A stretch of 46,297 nucleotides of DNA, from NCBI GenBank assembly GCA_028867735.1, contig JAGWFW010000003.1, positions 15,125 to 61,421 of the forward strand, written 5' to 3'. The position numbers and the translations under genes are program-made. Below, piece by piece: positions 1 through 9,129 of the stretch. The notes beneath the pieces were generated by a model. It worked only from the letters and a program-made list of their open reading frames with translations, was not told the DNA's origin and did no database searches. Each line of letters opens with the position of its first letter. Positions within the stretch are counted from its first letter, which is position 1. The DNA is from Nitrososphaerota archaeon. Lineage in GTDB: Archaea; Thermoproteota; Nitrososphaeria; Nitrososphaerales; Nitrosopumilaceae.

Positions 1-207
1 ACTTGCGAGATGGGGTCAGAAAGTTTAATCATAGAAAAAATAAAGCCAATTCAGGGCGTCAAGGAAGTCACAGGCGTATTTGGGAACTATGACGTGCTAG
101 TCAAGATCCAGTCTGCAAAGATTGAGGAGATTAGCGGAACCATAATTGCAAACATTCGCAGACTGGAAAAGATCCGGTGCACCACAACACTAGTGTGTGC
201 CAACTGA
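1..207 (+). CDS. Lrp/AsnC-type ligand-binding (RAM) domain protein, 5' partial
   Basis: This is a small stand-alone ligand-binding domain of the Lrp/AsnC family without a DNA-binding part. The frame is open to the left edge (T-C-E before the first Met), and family members begin about ten residues further upstream, so the true start lies outside the window and the Met at position 10 is internal. The pattern of a predicted helix, then GVKEVTGVFGNYDVLVKI, then RRLEKIRCTTTLV matches the family, including the G-x-YD-V core. A complete paralogue lies at 22028-22258. In this family such domains bind amino acids or small effectors as oligomers. The partner regulator and effector are unknown here. Confidence 0.85.
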   Translation, partial: TCEMGSESLIIEKIKPIQGVKEVTGVFGNYDVLVKIQSAKIEEISGTIIANIRRLEKIRCTTTLVCAN

Positions 208-302
208 GATGGGCGACAGGACCCTGAAGAGATTTGCCATCGAAAGATTTGCCGCGCTGCAAATAAGAATGTCTTTTAAGGCAGCAGTGTGCCCAACTGA
301 TC

Positions 303-1250
303 ATGGAAATAATGGGCAGGGGCTTTGTGCAAATAATGCGTGAGACCCCGTATTACATGCACATATTTTCCAAGTTTGCGGCATATCGGCTATTTAACAA
401 GCGCAGCCCGATATACGGCTCTGCGGATATAATCAACGTGTGCAACCTGCACTGCGAGCACTGCTACTGGTGGCTCAACAGGAAAGAAAACGAGGAGCTC
501 ACTGTGGAGCAGTGGAAAAAAGTAATAGACGAGAAATTCAAGAAAAACCATGTCTTCATAATCACTCTTGTAGGGGGGGAGCCCACGATGAGGCCGGACG
601 TCATCGAACTGTTCATAAAGGAATTTCCAAAAAGAATCTGCATAGTGTCAAACGGGACGCTTCCGCTAAAGCGCTACGATGACCTGTACTTTTACTGGAT
701 ATCAATAGACGGCACAAAGGAGATTCATGACAAGATTCGTGGAAGCGGCGCCTGGGACAAGACAAGAAAGAACGTCACTGACTATGTTGCAAAAAACGGC
801 AAGCTTGCATACAAGGACATTTGGATAACAATGACAATAAACGCGCTAAACTACAAGACTGTAAAAAATGTCATCGAGGACTGGTCAGAATACTCTAACA
901 AGATCGGGTTCCAGTTCCATACGCCGTTTATGAAAAACGATCCCCTGTGGCTGCCGTTTGGGGAGGAGAGGACGCGAGTCGTTGACGAGATAATCTCAAT
1001 GAGAAAGACATATCCTGACTATGTCATAAACCCCGACAGCCAGCTTGAACTTATGAAGAGAAACTGGGGTGGCAAGGGGACAACACCTGTTGACTGCCCG
1101 ACATGGGCCATCCTATCAGTAGACCACCTGGGAAGGGAAAAGATGCCATGCTGCATTGGCAGTGCAGAGGCCAAGTCGATGAAACCGATCTGTGAGGACT
1201 GTGGCCTTGGGTGCTATTCTGTTCTGGTGGGCTATGGCATGAAGGGATAG
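303..1250 (+). CDS. Radical SAM protein with C-terminal cysteine cluster
   Basis: A radical SAM enzyme. The CxxxCxxC triad that holds the SAM-binding 4Fe-4S cluster is at C47, C51 and C54 within VCNLHCEHCYW. The GGEP motif follows at 91-94 and YWISIDGTKEIHDKIRG gives the later barrel strands. The C-terminal part has further cysteines (C283, C284, C297, C300, C304), which suggests a second iron-sulfur cluster of SPASM/HpnH-like type. A TATA-like TCTTTTAAG lies about 30 bp before the start, so the message is probably near-leaderless. The substrate is unknown and no neighbour reveals a pathway. The stop is only 5 bp from the stop of the convergent gene. Confidence 0.85.
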   Translation: MEIMGRGFVQIMRETPYYMHIFSKFAAYRLFNKRSPIYGSADIINVCNLHCEHCYWWLNRKENEELTVEQWKKVIDEKFKKNHVFIITLVGGEPTMRPDVIELFIKEFPKRICIVSNGTLPLKRYDDLYFYWISIDGTKEIHDKIRGSGAWDKTRKNVTDYVAKNGKLAYKDIWITMTINALNYKTVKNVIEDWSEYSNKIGFQFHTPFMKNDPLWLPFGEERTRVVDEIISMRKTYPDYVINPDSQLELMKRNWGGKGTTPVDCPTWAILSVDHLGREKMPCCIGSAEAKSMKPICEDCGLGCYSVLVGYGMKG

Positions 1251-1255
1251 TTCTA

Positions 1256-2644
1256 TCATATCTTCAACGTGTTCATTGCCTTTGTAAAAAATATGACAAA
1301 TCCAAACACTGCTGCAAGTATTGCAAGCGAGGCAAGCGGAAACTCTGGCACCGCACTTGGATTTCCTGTGCTCTGGCTGCTCACTGTTGCGGGAAACTCT
1401 GTGGATGCAAAGCTGCTTCCGTTTAGATTTTCAAACGCTATGGTGATGGCGCCAGTGTAGTTTGACGGAAAAGGAACGCTGATGGCGTCGTCGTCATCCG
1501 AACTGGCAGTCTTGCCAAGCTGGTGGAATATCACTCCGTTTTTTCCCTCCAGCACCGAAAAGTCATACTGGATGGAGCCGACTGTCTTGTTTGCCGTATA
1601 CGGGTCCATTATCCTAAAGCTAAACTGCGTGGTGGCGCCAGGCAGAATCACCGGTGGATCCCAGCTCAGCGCTATCTTGTACTGGGCATTTCTTGTGAAC
1701 TGTATAACCGGAAATGCATTGTCGCTGCTTGGCTTCAGGGAAAATGTCATGTACTGCCCCGGGTCCTTTTGCTCTGACTGGAGGTTTTGCACGTCCGACT
1801 TGTATAAAATCAGGTGCACAATCCTGTATGCATCCATGGAATAATCATCTATTGATATCAGCTTGTCAGGTATCTTGATGTTGTTGACATAGGCATCATA
1901 CTTTGTCACAACAAAGTCCCCAAGCGCCCTCGGTATCCTTATCTCTTGGTGCACTACGGTAAGCTGCCCTATGTTCTGGTCAGACCAGTCAAAAGGCATT
2001 GTAAAGTTGACAGACTTTGTGGCCTGGTCATATTTTATGTCGTGTAGTCGGTCATAGTATCCTATTATCTGAATCTGGTGGGTCCCATAGTTTGGGTCGC
2101 TGATTGTCAGATTGTCGTACTCTGGAATTGATATGCCGGCACTGTATGACTTGCTCACCTGGTTGTCATATGCTCCCATAGTGATGACTTCGATCTTGAA
2201 CCGGTACAGTCCGCCCGTGTTAAAGACTTGGCCCTTTACGTCATAGTTTCCGCTGTCCTGCCCAAAAAGACCTGAGAGGACTCCTCCCTTCTCGTCAAAC
2301 GTCGTGTTTCCTGTCTGCTGCGGGTAGAAATTCAGGATGAAATTTCCGCTGTCGCTTTTGAATATGTGGCCAAACACTGCATCTTGTCCCTTGAATGCAG
2401 ATATTGCAAGCGTTGCATCGGGGATTGGCTTTTGCGTGTCGGCATCCATCAGGACCAGATTCAGCTGGGTTCCTGCATGGTTGTTGTCAATTAAAAACGG
2501 AATGGAACCAATAGTGAGCGTAACATTTGTAGTTCCAATCAGTGATGGCGGTAGGGTCTCGCTTGCAAGCCCGTCTCCATAAGCTTTGAGAGCAAAAAGT
2601 GCAGATGCAAACACTATGATGGACAAAAAATAGATTGTTTTCAC
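1256..2644 (-). CDS. Exported surface protein with PEF-type C-terminal anchor
   Basis: An exported protein of 462 residues that starts at GTG. It has an N-terminal signal peptide (about residues 1-23, ending near KAYGDG), a long beta-rich extracellular part with many Asn-x-Ser/Thr sites, and a C-terminal VPEFPLA motif near 432 followed by a hydrophobic helix and a short basic tail. This tail is the archaeosortase-type anchor signal common in thaumarchaeal surface proteins. No catalytic domain is recognised. A TATA-like GTTTATTTAG about 35-40 bp upstream on the minus strand supports the GTG start. It is probably a cell-envelope component. Confidence 0.8.
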   Translation of the reverse strand: MKTIYFLSIIVFASALFALKAYGDGLASETLPPSLIGTTNVTLTIGSIPFLIDNNHAGTQLNLVLMDADTQKPIPDATLAISAFKGQDAVFGHIFKSDSGNFILNFYPQQTGNTTFDEKGGVLSGLFGQDSGNYDVKGQVFNTGGLYRFKIEVITMGAYDNQVSKSYSAGISIPEYDNLTISDPNYGTHQIQIIGYYDRLHDIKYDQATKSVNFTMPFDWSDQNIGQLTVVHQEIRIPRALGDFVVTKYDAYVNNIKIPDKLISIDDYSMDAYRIVHLILYKSDVQNLQSEQKDPGQYMTFSLKPSSDNAFPVIQFTRNAQYKIALSWDPPVILPGATTQFSFRIMDPYTANKTVGSIQYDFSVLEGKNGVIFHQLGKTASSDDDDAISVPFPSNYTGAITIAFENLNGSSFASTEFPATVSSQSTGNPSAVPEFPLASLAILAAVFGFVIFFTKAMNTLKI

Positions 2645-2738
2645 AATGTATCTCTCGTTTTATGCACTGGCCAGACTCTAAATAAACTCTCGACACTGTT
2701 CTCAAAAATGCAATTTGTACAGTCCATGAAGTACTGCA

Positions 2739-3236
2739 TTAAAGTGATGAAAAAGTATCTGCAAGGCTATCTGCCGAGCTCTCGATGAGGCTTGGATGGT
2801 ACCTGTCAATTATGTTTTGCAGCTTTGCCGTGTACCTGACAAAGTATTTTTTCTTAAAATTGACAAACTTGCTATCAACTATGTTGTCTTTTGTCACTTG
2901 GGACAGGTAGAAGGAGACTGTGGCTGGGGATTTTCTTGTTTTTTCAACAATCTCGCCAAACGACATTGCATCCTGCTGGAAAAGGGCTGCAAGTATCTGT
3001 CTTGGAGTCTCCTGCCTCAGATTCTTTATGAGAAGCATGTCGTCATCTGATATGCCCGGGGGATAGAATCTTGTCTGGCCTGGGCTGCGCTCTATCTTTA
3101 CCGCCCCTTCTCTTTCAAGCTTGGATGCATAATATCCCAGCACGCCATTTTTCATTCCTGTCTCTCGCATCATCTCTCGGAACTTGATTCCGGGATTTTT
3201 TTCAATAACATTGATTATCTGCACGGCTCTATTCAT
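2739..3236 (-). CDS. Transcriptional regulator with two winged-helix domains
   Basis: A 165-residue DNA-binding protein with two winged helix-turn-helix units in tandem. The first covers about residues 5-55 (GIKFREMMRETGMKNGVLG then the wing ERSPGQTRFYP). The second covers about 75-130 (MSFGEIVEKTRKSPATVSFY then KKKYFVRY). Such double-wHTH proteins are frequent archaeal regulators. It starts two bases after the stop of the membrane-protein gene upstream, so the two form an operon, and the regulator may respond to a state sensed by the membrane protein. That link is inferred from spacing only. Confidence 0.8.
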   Translation of the reverse strand: MNRAVQIINVIEKNPGIKFREMMRETGMKNGVLGYYASKLEREGAVKIERSPGQTRFYPPGISDDDMLLIKNLRQETPRQILAALFQQDAMSFGEIVEKTRKSPATVSFYLSQVTKDNIVDSKFVNFKKKYFVRYTAKLQNIIDRYHPSLIESSADSLADTFSSL

Positions 3237-3238
3237 GC

Positions 3239-3631
3239 CTAGTCTCTCCTAAAGACACTTAGCGCAAACATTAGCAAGGTGAAAAACATGATGAGATGGC
3301 CTATCTCTGCAGACGAAAAAGTCCAAAAGTAATACTTTGACTGCCATGCCGCATCAATTAATGAAAATGTCTCAGACAAGATAAAAGTGCCAAATGCAAT
3401 GGTGGTAAAAAGCATCCTGCGAGTCTTGATCCTGCGATATGCTGCAGCAGCAACCACTGTAAGAAACGAAGCAAAACCTATTCCGCTAATGTGTAGTAAA
3501 ATATGGAATAACTCGTACTGCTGGAATATGTGGGGTATTATGACAGGTATTGACAGGGCTGCGACAAGCGAGAATATTATGATGCTCAGCAGCGAAGACT
3601 TTGTCTCAAACAATGTCTGCGGTCTGAACAC
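3239..3631 (-). CDS. Small four-helix membrane protein
   Basis: A hydrophobic protein with about four predicted transmembrane segments and a basic loop (YRRIKTRRM) in the middle. The open frame reaches 3652 (TTG), but I prefer the GTG at 3631. The TATA-like ATTTAAATTTT is centred near 3660, about 29 bp before it, which is the spacing of a leaderless archaeal message and too close for the TTG. It shares an operon with the double-wHTH regulator that starts two bases after its stop. No family function is recognised. It could be the membrane partner of that regulator. Confidence 0.65.
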   Translation of the reverse strand: MFRPQTLFETKSSLLSIIIFSLVAALSIPVIIPHIFQQYELFHILLHISGIGFASFLTVVAAAAYRRIKTRRMLFTTIAFGTFILSETFSLIDAAWQSKYYFWTFSSAEIGHLIMFFTLLMFALSVFRRD

Positions 3632-3841
3632 AATTACTATCTGTCTTGTCAAAATTTAAATCAAATGGTACATTCTACGAACATGAAACCATCTGTATCA
3701 TCAACAAAATGTTGAATGTATAAAACAGGTTTGACGGATGTACCGATTGTTTTATATGAAAACGAGAGAAACTAGCAATTGAAGGTAAACTTGGAAAATG
3801 CTACTTGTACTAAATGAAAACAAAATTGAAAGGTGCTTGCA

Positions 3842-4555
3842 ATGAATATCAAAATAGCACTGATCTTGGTTGTCTTGATGGCACTTGTTGTTTTGCCGCA
3901 CGAACTAAGGCCTGCATCGGCTCACGTTGTAAAAAACTTTGGAGACGTTACAATAAAGGTTGCACTTGCAACAGAGCCCCCGTTATTGGGAGACACTAAT
4001 GCCATCCAGATATTTGTCAGCCAGGGGACTGGAAATAATACTCAGCCGCTGGCAGACACGGCACTGGATAATGCCGACGTTTCCCTAAAATATGGTGGAG
4101 TGACCAAAGCCGCAAGTTTCATTCCAAGCGATGACACCCCTGGCGAATACGGCTATACATTCATCCCGTCAAACCTTGGGTCCTACTTTGTACTGATTAA
4201 GGGTACGGTGGGAGGTCAGGCAGTAGACGCGTCATTTCCATTGGATGAGGTGGAGGCAAAAGACAAGTATCTGTTCCCGCAAAGTTCAGTCCAGGGGGTT
4301 GCCACCAGCGGAGGATCTGACACGGTCGGGCCCAAAGTAAACGAGATAATCAACCAGATCTCACGCGACATTAACGACGTAAAAGCATCTACCAATCAAA
4401 CTGCCAACGTGGTTCTTGAAGCCCAAAAATCATACCAGGATCTGAAAAACACAACTGATGCACTGTTTATCGTTTCAGGCATAGGGATAGGAGTTGGAGT
4501 GGCAGGAATAACAATTGCTGTCTTTGCAATAAATCGCAGCAAGCATAGCCAATGA
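3842..4555 (+). CDS. Exported protein with YtkA-like fold and C-terminal membrane helix
   Basis: An exported, membrane-tethered protein. The start chosen is ATG at 3842, nine bases after the GTG that opens the longer frame, because an AAAGGTG ribosome-binding site stands just ahead of it. It has a signal peptide ending near PASAH, a mature protein beginning HVVKNFGDVTIKVAL, a beta-sandwich region, a coiled stretch near 165-205 (NEIINQISRDINDVK) and one transmembrane helix near the C-terminus. Its stop overlaps the start of the CopC-CopD gene (ATGA). The N-terminal His after cleavage and the neighbour suggest a role in periplasmic copper handling, which is inference. Confidence 0.75.
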   Translation: MNIKIALILVVLMALVVLPHELRPASAHVVKNFGDVTIKVALATEPPLLGDTNAIQIFVSQGTGNNTQPLADTALDNADVSLKYGGVTKAASFIPSDDTPGEYGYTFIPSNLGSYFVLIKGTVGGQAVDASFPLDEVEAKDKYLFPQSSVQGVATSGGSDTVGPKVNEIINQISRDINDVKASTNQTANVVLEAQKSYQDLKNTTDALFIVSGIGIGVGVAGITIAVFAINRSKHSQ

Positions 4556-7500
4556 TAGTTACCATGAACAAAAAATCACTAGTATTTCTGCTAGTTCTTG
4601 TAATCCTGCCTGCTCTGGTCGTAGTACCTGAAATTCCAAAATCCTACGCTCATGCATTTGTACAGAAAAGTGATCCACAGAACGGGGAATCGCTTTCAAC
4701 TCCGCCAAGTTCTGTGAATGTGTATCTGAACGATCCAGTCGATGTTCATTACAGCAAGATCCAGGTTTTTGATTCAAACGGAAAGGAAGTGGACAACAAA
4801 GATTATCACTACGTCGGCAGTGATCAAACAACCCTAAGTGTCAGCCTGCCAAGTCTTCCAAACGGTGTATACACTGTAAATGTAAAGATGCTTGATCAAA
4901 CAGACGGCCATGTGACAAAAGATGGGTTTGTCTTTGCCGTAGGGCAGCCTGTGCCAATAACAACAAATGCAACCTCCGCGTCACCAAATCTCTCTGACAT
5001 CATATCTGCACCTGAAGCTGTGGCAAGATTCCCAACGCTACTGGGACAGGTAATAGTAGTTGGTGGGGCATTTTCTGCGCTCTGGATATGGAAACCGGTA
5101 TCCCGAATTTCCTGGCTATCTGATGCCTTTGGCAAAACAAAACTTGCAATAGACAAAAAAATGACAAAACTGATGCTTGTGGGTGCGGCCACCGTGGTGG
5201 GCTCTGACATTGCAATGATCTCAGTTGAAGCATACTCGATCAATGCCAGTATACTTGATGCAATAGCTACCAAGTTTGGCCAGATGTGGACTGTAAGAAT
5301 AATCCTGTCTGTAGCGCTTTTGGCAATTGTGTTACTTGCATACTTTGAAGAGAGAAAGTCCCAAAAAACTGTCCCAAGGAGAACAATCCTGATAATTTTA
5401 GGACTGGGACTGGCGGTACTTGCCACGACCAGTCTTATCAGCCACGGTGCTGCGACTGGCCAGTGGTCCCCGCTGGTATTTGACTTTGTTCACAACGTGG
5501 CAGCATCACTGTGGATTGGAGGCGTATTTTATCTGGATTTTGTGGTATTATCAAAACTCAGGAAAGATGAAAGCGGCGAGCTCTCTACTTCTATACTGTC
5601 AGTTGTCATTCCAAGATTCTCCATTGTTGTCCTAGCAATTCTTGGAACGGTTGCAATTACGGGCCCCCTCCTGCTCTACTCCCTTGAAAATAACCTGGCC
5701 CTGACACTTGCCTCGGTATATGGAAAAATACTGGTAATCAAGCTCTCTCTGGCTGCAGTAATGCTGGCTGCGGGGGGATATCACCAGATGGTAATACACA
5801 AGCGCGTGGTTCGTACAATGTCCGCAACAAAAAACGGGGCCTCTTACAATGGACATGGCTCCCACAAATCAATCTTATCCAAATTTGGCTGGAGCGTAAA
5901 AATTGAATCAATAGCGGGAATATTGCTGATTGCATCTGTCGCAGTACTTGTAGACTCGGGGCTTCCGGCAACAGAGTTTCAAAACCAACTGCAGCAAATT
6001 TCCTCACTAATCCCTTCATCTTTTGCAACAAACGACAATCCTATACCGCAAGATGTCTTTACCGAGACAAGATATGCCCAAAACGGGAGCAGGGTAGAGG
6101 TATCACTTACTCCGTTTTTTGCAGGGAAAAACAACATGCAGATATCGTTCCTTGATTCAAACAAAAATCCCATCAACATTGAAAGTGCAAAACTGACATT
6201 TACCCAGGTGGACAGGGGCATTGGCCCAATCACGGTTGACGCAAATGCGACGTCTCTAGGAAGGTTTTTCATAACAACTGACACGCTTGCAATTCCGGGG
6301 CACTGGAACCTTCAGGTGGAGGGAATCCAGACTGTTGCAAATGCCGTAAATGTTGTGGGCTCTTTTGACGACCTCTATGTAAAACCGCAGGTATCTCAAA
6401 TCACTGCAAACATAAAAGAATACTATCTGCCGCAAAACGGCAGCCTTCCACTCTATCCGTTATATGACAAGAGCAGGAATGTTGTATGGCTGGGTGATGC
6501 CAAGCTCAACAGCAGCAGGCTCTACTCGTTTGATCTGAGCAACAAGACTTTTGTCCAATACGGTCTTCCAGGAGTAGACATTGTGACATTGATGACAATG
6601 GACGACCGTGATAACACCATCTGGTATGTGGATCCAATATCAAAACTGCTGGGGCACTACAACCCTGACGACAAATCAAACCAACTCTACAAAATCCCAA
6701 GCTCGGGCATCCTGTCTGCCATCATGATGGATGATTCAAACAATATCTGGCTGAGCATTAGCAGCCTTTCAAACGATAATGAGATACTGAGATTCAATAC
6801 TACTGCAAATGATTTTGCCGCAATACCGCTTCCTGCCAATTCGCTCCCGCAGGGACTTGTGCTGGACAAGATATCGGGCAAGGTGTGGGTTGCAGAAAGC
6901 GGCATAGGAAAGATAGCAATGATTGATCCGTCTGACAACTCGGTAGTTGAATATCCGAATTTGCAGAATGGGACGCTCTCAAGTCCAACATCGATGCTCT
7001 ACGACGATGTGACTGGAAAAATCCTGGTCTCTGAACACGAGGGCGCTGCAGTCTCTGTGTTTGATCCACTCCTTAAGACATTCACAAGATATCATCTTGA
7101 CCCAAACGGCCTGCCATTTGGAATTGCATTTGATAAAAACCATGACTTGTGGGTGGCACAGCACACACTTGACAAGATGGCTGTGCTTGATACGCGAACA
7201 GGCCAGACAAACGAGTACGACATTCCGACAAAATCCTCTTCCACGCAATACATTACGGTTGACTCGCAGGGAGAAGTCATACTGGCAGAAGAGCGGGCGC
7301 ATGCAGTCGGTATTCTGACAACCTCAGTAAACCCGTCTGCATCACAACTTGGAAACGTATCGCAGAGTGCGAACAGCCAGATTCTTTCCATTGTAAACTC
7401 TCCCCTTCACTTTAGCACCGTTGCGGCGCCGTCCATTGCAGCAGGGCTGATAGCCGTGGCCTTTTTCTATTCTAAAAGCGTGCTTGACCTGAAAAAATGT

Positions 7501-7563
7501 GAGAACATGCTGAAGGGCACCAGGTCAGGTATCGGAAATAACAAGGGACCACTCCATACATAG
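4552..7563 (+). CDS. CopC-CopD copper protein fused to a beta-propeller
   Basis: A 1003-residue fusion. Residues 1-33 are a signal peptide. Residues 34-130 are a CopC domain whose copper-ligand positions are visible: His34 at the mature N-terminus and the TDGH motif at 117-120. About 150-475 form a CopD-type membrane domain with eight or so helices, including SHGAATGQWSP and VHNVAASLWIGG. About 500-600 form a beta-sandwich and about 620-920 a streptogramin-lyase/NHL-like propeller with repeats such as NIWLS, KVWVAESG and DLWVAQHTLD. A last helix lies near 950-975. It probably handles or senses extracellular copper. The start overlaps the previous stop, and Met at 4564 is an alternative. Confidence 0.85.
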   Translation: MIVTMNKKSLVFLLVLVILPALVVVPEIPKSYAHAFVQKSDPQNGESLSTPPSSVNVYLNDPVDVHYSKIQVFDSNGKEVDNKDYHYVGSDQTTLSVSLPSLPNGVYTVNVKMLDQTDGHVTKDGFVFAVGQPVPITTNATSASPNLSDIISAPEAVARFPTLLGQVIVVGGAFSALWIWKPVSRISWLSDAFGKTKLAIDKKMTKLMLVGAATVVGSDIAMISVEAYSINASILDAIATKFGQMWTVRIILSVALLAIVLLAYFEERKSQKTVPRRTILIILGLGLAVLATTSLISHGAATGQWSPLVFDFVHNVAASLWIGGVFYLDFVVLSKLRKDESGELSTSILSVVIPRFSIVVLAILGTVAITGPLLLYSLENNLALTLASVYGKILVIKLSLAAVMLAAGGYHQMVIHKRVVRTMSATKNGASYNGHGSHKSILSKFGWSVKIESIAGILLIASVAVLVDSGLPATEFQNQLQQISSLIPSSFATNDNPIPQDVFTETRYAQNGSRVEVSLTPFFAGKNNMQISFLDSNKNPINIESAKLTFTQVDRGIGPITVDANATSLGRFFITTDTLAIPGHWNLQVEGIQTVANAVNVVGSFDDLYVKPQVSQITANIKEYYLPQNGSLPLYPLYDKSRNVVWLGDAKLNSSRLYSFDLSNKTFVQYGLPGVDIVTLMTMDDRDNTIWYVDPISKLLGHYNPDDKSNQLYKIPSSGILSAIMMDDSNNIWLSISSLSNDNEILRFNTTANDFAAIPLPANSLPQGLVLDKISGKVWVAESGIGKIAMIDPSDNSVVEYPNLQNGTLSSPTSMLYDDVTGKILVSEHEGAAVSVFDPLLKTFTRYHLDPNGLPFGIAFDKNHDLWVAQHTLDKMAVLDTRTGQTNEYDIPTKSSSTQYITVDSQGEVILAEERAHAVGILTTSVNPSASQLGNVSQSANSQILSIVNSPLHFSTVAAPSIAAGLIAVAFFYSKSVLDLKKCENMLKGTRSGIGNNKGPLHT

Positions 7564-7675
7564 TATACGGAACACTCAGAAAATTTCTTAATTTTGTCTT
7601 TTGTAGTGGCATGCCGCACAAAAACCATTTAACAAAAAAGAGGAATTGGAGGATCTATTACTCTCAAAGCCCGTT

Positions 7676-7870
7676 CTAATTATGTCCAGGGGGGCCGCAG
7701 TGTATGTGGTTTGTATCTCCAAACCCGTTGCCTAGATAGCAAGTGTATGACACTGTCACGGTGAATCCTTGTGAGTTGTCCTCGTAAACATCGTCATTAT
7801 GTGCCAGTTTCAGGTCTCCTGACTGTCCTGTTATTGCAGAGTTGGTACCGTATTTTGAAATGATTTGCAA
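7676..7870 (-). other. Weak ORF or gene remnant in the 7564-8031 gap
   Basis: The 468-bp gap between the CopC-CopD gene and the Met-rich gene holds only this 64-codon frame on the minus strand. It has a TTG start and no visible ribosome-binding site. The frame stays open upstream without an ATG, and the product ends CYLGNGFGDTNHIHCGPPGHN with a Cys/His cluster. It could be a small gene or a remnant of a larger exported protein. I do not recognise the family and see no promoter that fits, so it is not called as a gene. Confidence 0.2.
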
Positions 7871-8031
7871 TATACTGCAATATTTTGTAATCTCATTTCT
7901 TCTTGATATGAAATACTGCAGGCTTGTAATCTATTTAGACACGGTGATTAATACATCTGATAAAAAACCCGATACTGTTTTTGGCAGCTGAACCAAAATA
8001 TTTTAAAACACTGCATGCGCAGCCCATTCAC

Positions 8032-8955
8032 ATGAAAAGGATTGTTGCTATGACATTAACAGCTGTCATGTTTGGCAGCCTGCTGTTCGGGCATTACGCA
8101 TATGCCCACACCTTTGTGGAAAATCCTGATGCGAGCACGATTGCAAAAATTCAAGTGTTCAAGGTAGAGTCAAAACTGATTGCAAGCAATATCTCAAATG
8201 GTACTGTATCTCAATGGCATGTCTCAAAAAGCCGGGAATACTGGGGAAGCAACGAGACTAGCGCTTTGTCCCAAAAAGATTCCACTCTTGCCAACCGACT
8301 CTCTGCATCAATAAATGACATGTACTTGATGGCAGGACAACAAAATGCCAGTTCTACAATTGCAAACCAAAAGGCAGACGCAATAAACCAACTTTTGGAC
8401 CAGGCAGAATCCGAAGAGGTTGGCAGTTCGTCACAGGGTAATGCCACCGTGCAGGCACTGGCATTGGTTGGCGTATTGAACGAGGTTCTGGAAGATTATG
8501 GTACTGCGATAGGATCAAAGGTTGACCTTACAAACATGAATAACATGAACATGTCATCATCTGGCAACAACATGCAAGGCATGTCAGAAATGTCTTCTAA
8601 CAACAGCATGTCGGGAATGTCGGGCACGCCAATTGTTAATACTGCAGCATATCAAAGCGCACAGGCCCTTGCAGGCGCAGCCAAGACAATGTTTGGCAGC
8701 CTACAGTCTATTGCACCATCTACTGCCTCTCCATATCTTGTCAAGGCAGGAGCTGCACTCAATGCACTAGGACAAAAAATTAATGATAGAAGCTCAGGCA
8801 ATGATATCATGACAGTTGTACACATGCAAATCCACCCAAATCTGATATCTGCATTCAATATAGAAACCGTGCCGGAATTTCCTATGCCAGTACTGCTTGC
8901 CATGATGTCATTTATCGGTGTAATTGTAGTACCAAGAATCTTTCATGGTAAATAG
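8032..8955 (+). CDS. Methionine-rich exported protein with PEF anchor, probable copper binder
   Basis: A 307-residue exported protein. The frame is open from TTG 7981, but the TATA-like AAAATATTTTAAAA lies inside that extension and puts the transcript start next to ATG 8032, followed by MKRIVAMTLTAVMFG, a clean signal peptide. Residues 169-196 hold eight Met in a 28-residue Asn/Ser/Gly-rich stretch, a composition typical of Cu(I)-binding loops. Near the C-terminus VPEFPMP, a hydrophobic helix and a basic end form the thaumarchaeal anchor signal. Next to the CopC-CopD fusion, a periplasmic copper-binding role is likely but inferred from composition. Confidence 0.8.
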   Translation: MKRIVAMTLTAVMFGSLLFGHYAYAHTFVENPDASTIAKIQVFKVESKLIASNISNGTVSQWHVSKSREYWGSNETSALSQKDSTLANRLSASINDMYLMAGQQNASSTIANQKADAINQLLDQAESEEVGSSSQGNATVQALALVGVLNEVLEDYGTAIGSKVDLTNMNNMNMSSSGNNMQGMSEMSSNNSMSGMSGTPIVNTAAYQSAQALAGAAKTMFGSLQSIAPSTASPYLVKAGAALNALGQKINDRSSGNDIMTVVHMQIHPNLISAFNIETVPEFPMPVLLAMMSFIGVIVVPRIFHGK

Positions 8956-8990
8956 TCGGGCATTGGCAGTATTCAAGTAACAGGATATCG

Positions 8991-9003
8991 GCATTTAAAT
9001 TTC
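8991..9003 (+). promoter_or_regulatory. TATA-like promoter ahead of the CTG-start zinc protein
   Basis: GGCATTTAAATTT is a good archaeal TATA box in a stretch without other coding signals. A transcript starting about 25 bp downstream would begin near 9025. It would contain a small stem-loop (GTGTGAC / GTCACAT, 9036-9057) and then run into the zinc-ribbon frame at 9130. Confidence 0.45.
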
Positions 9004-9129
9004 CCCGACAGACACTTTTCTAGGGCTCTTGGGAAGGTGTGACTGGGTTTGTCACATGCTAGTCACTTTACGATGACAGGGCCGTATTGCATACATGCAG
9101 TGTTTTCGGATAACTGAGGTGAACGGTAT

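Noticed and set aside
209-343. 44-codon ORF following the Lrp-domain gene
   Set aside because: It overlaps the promoter and start of the radical SAM gene, with no ribosome-binding site and no recognisable pattern.
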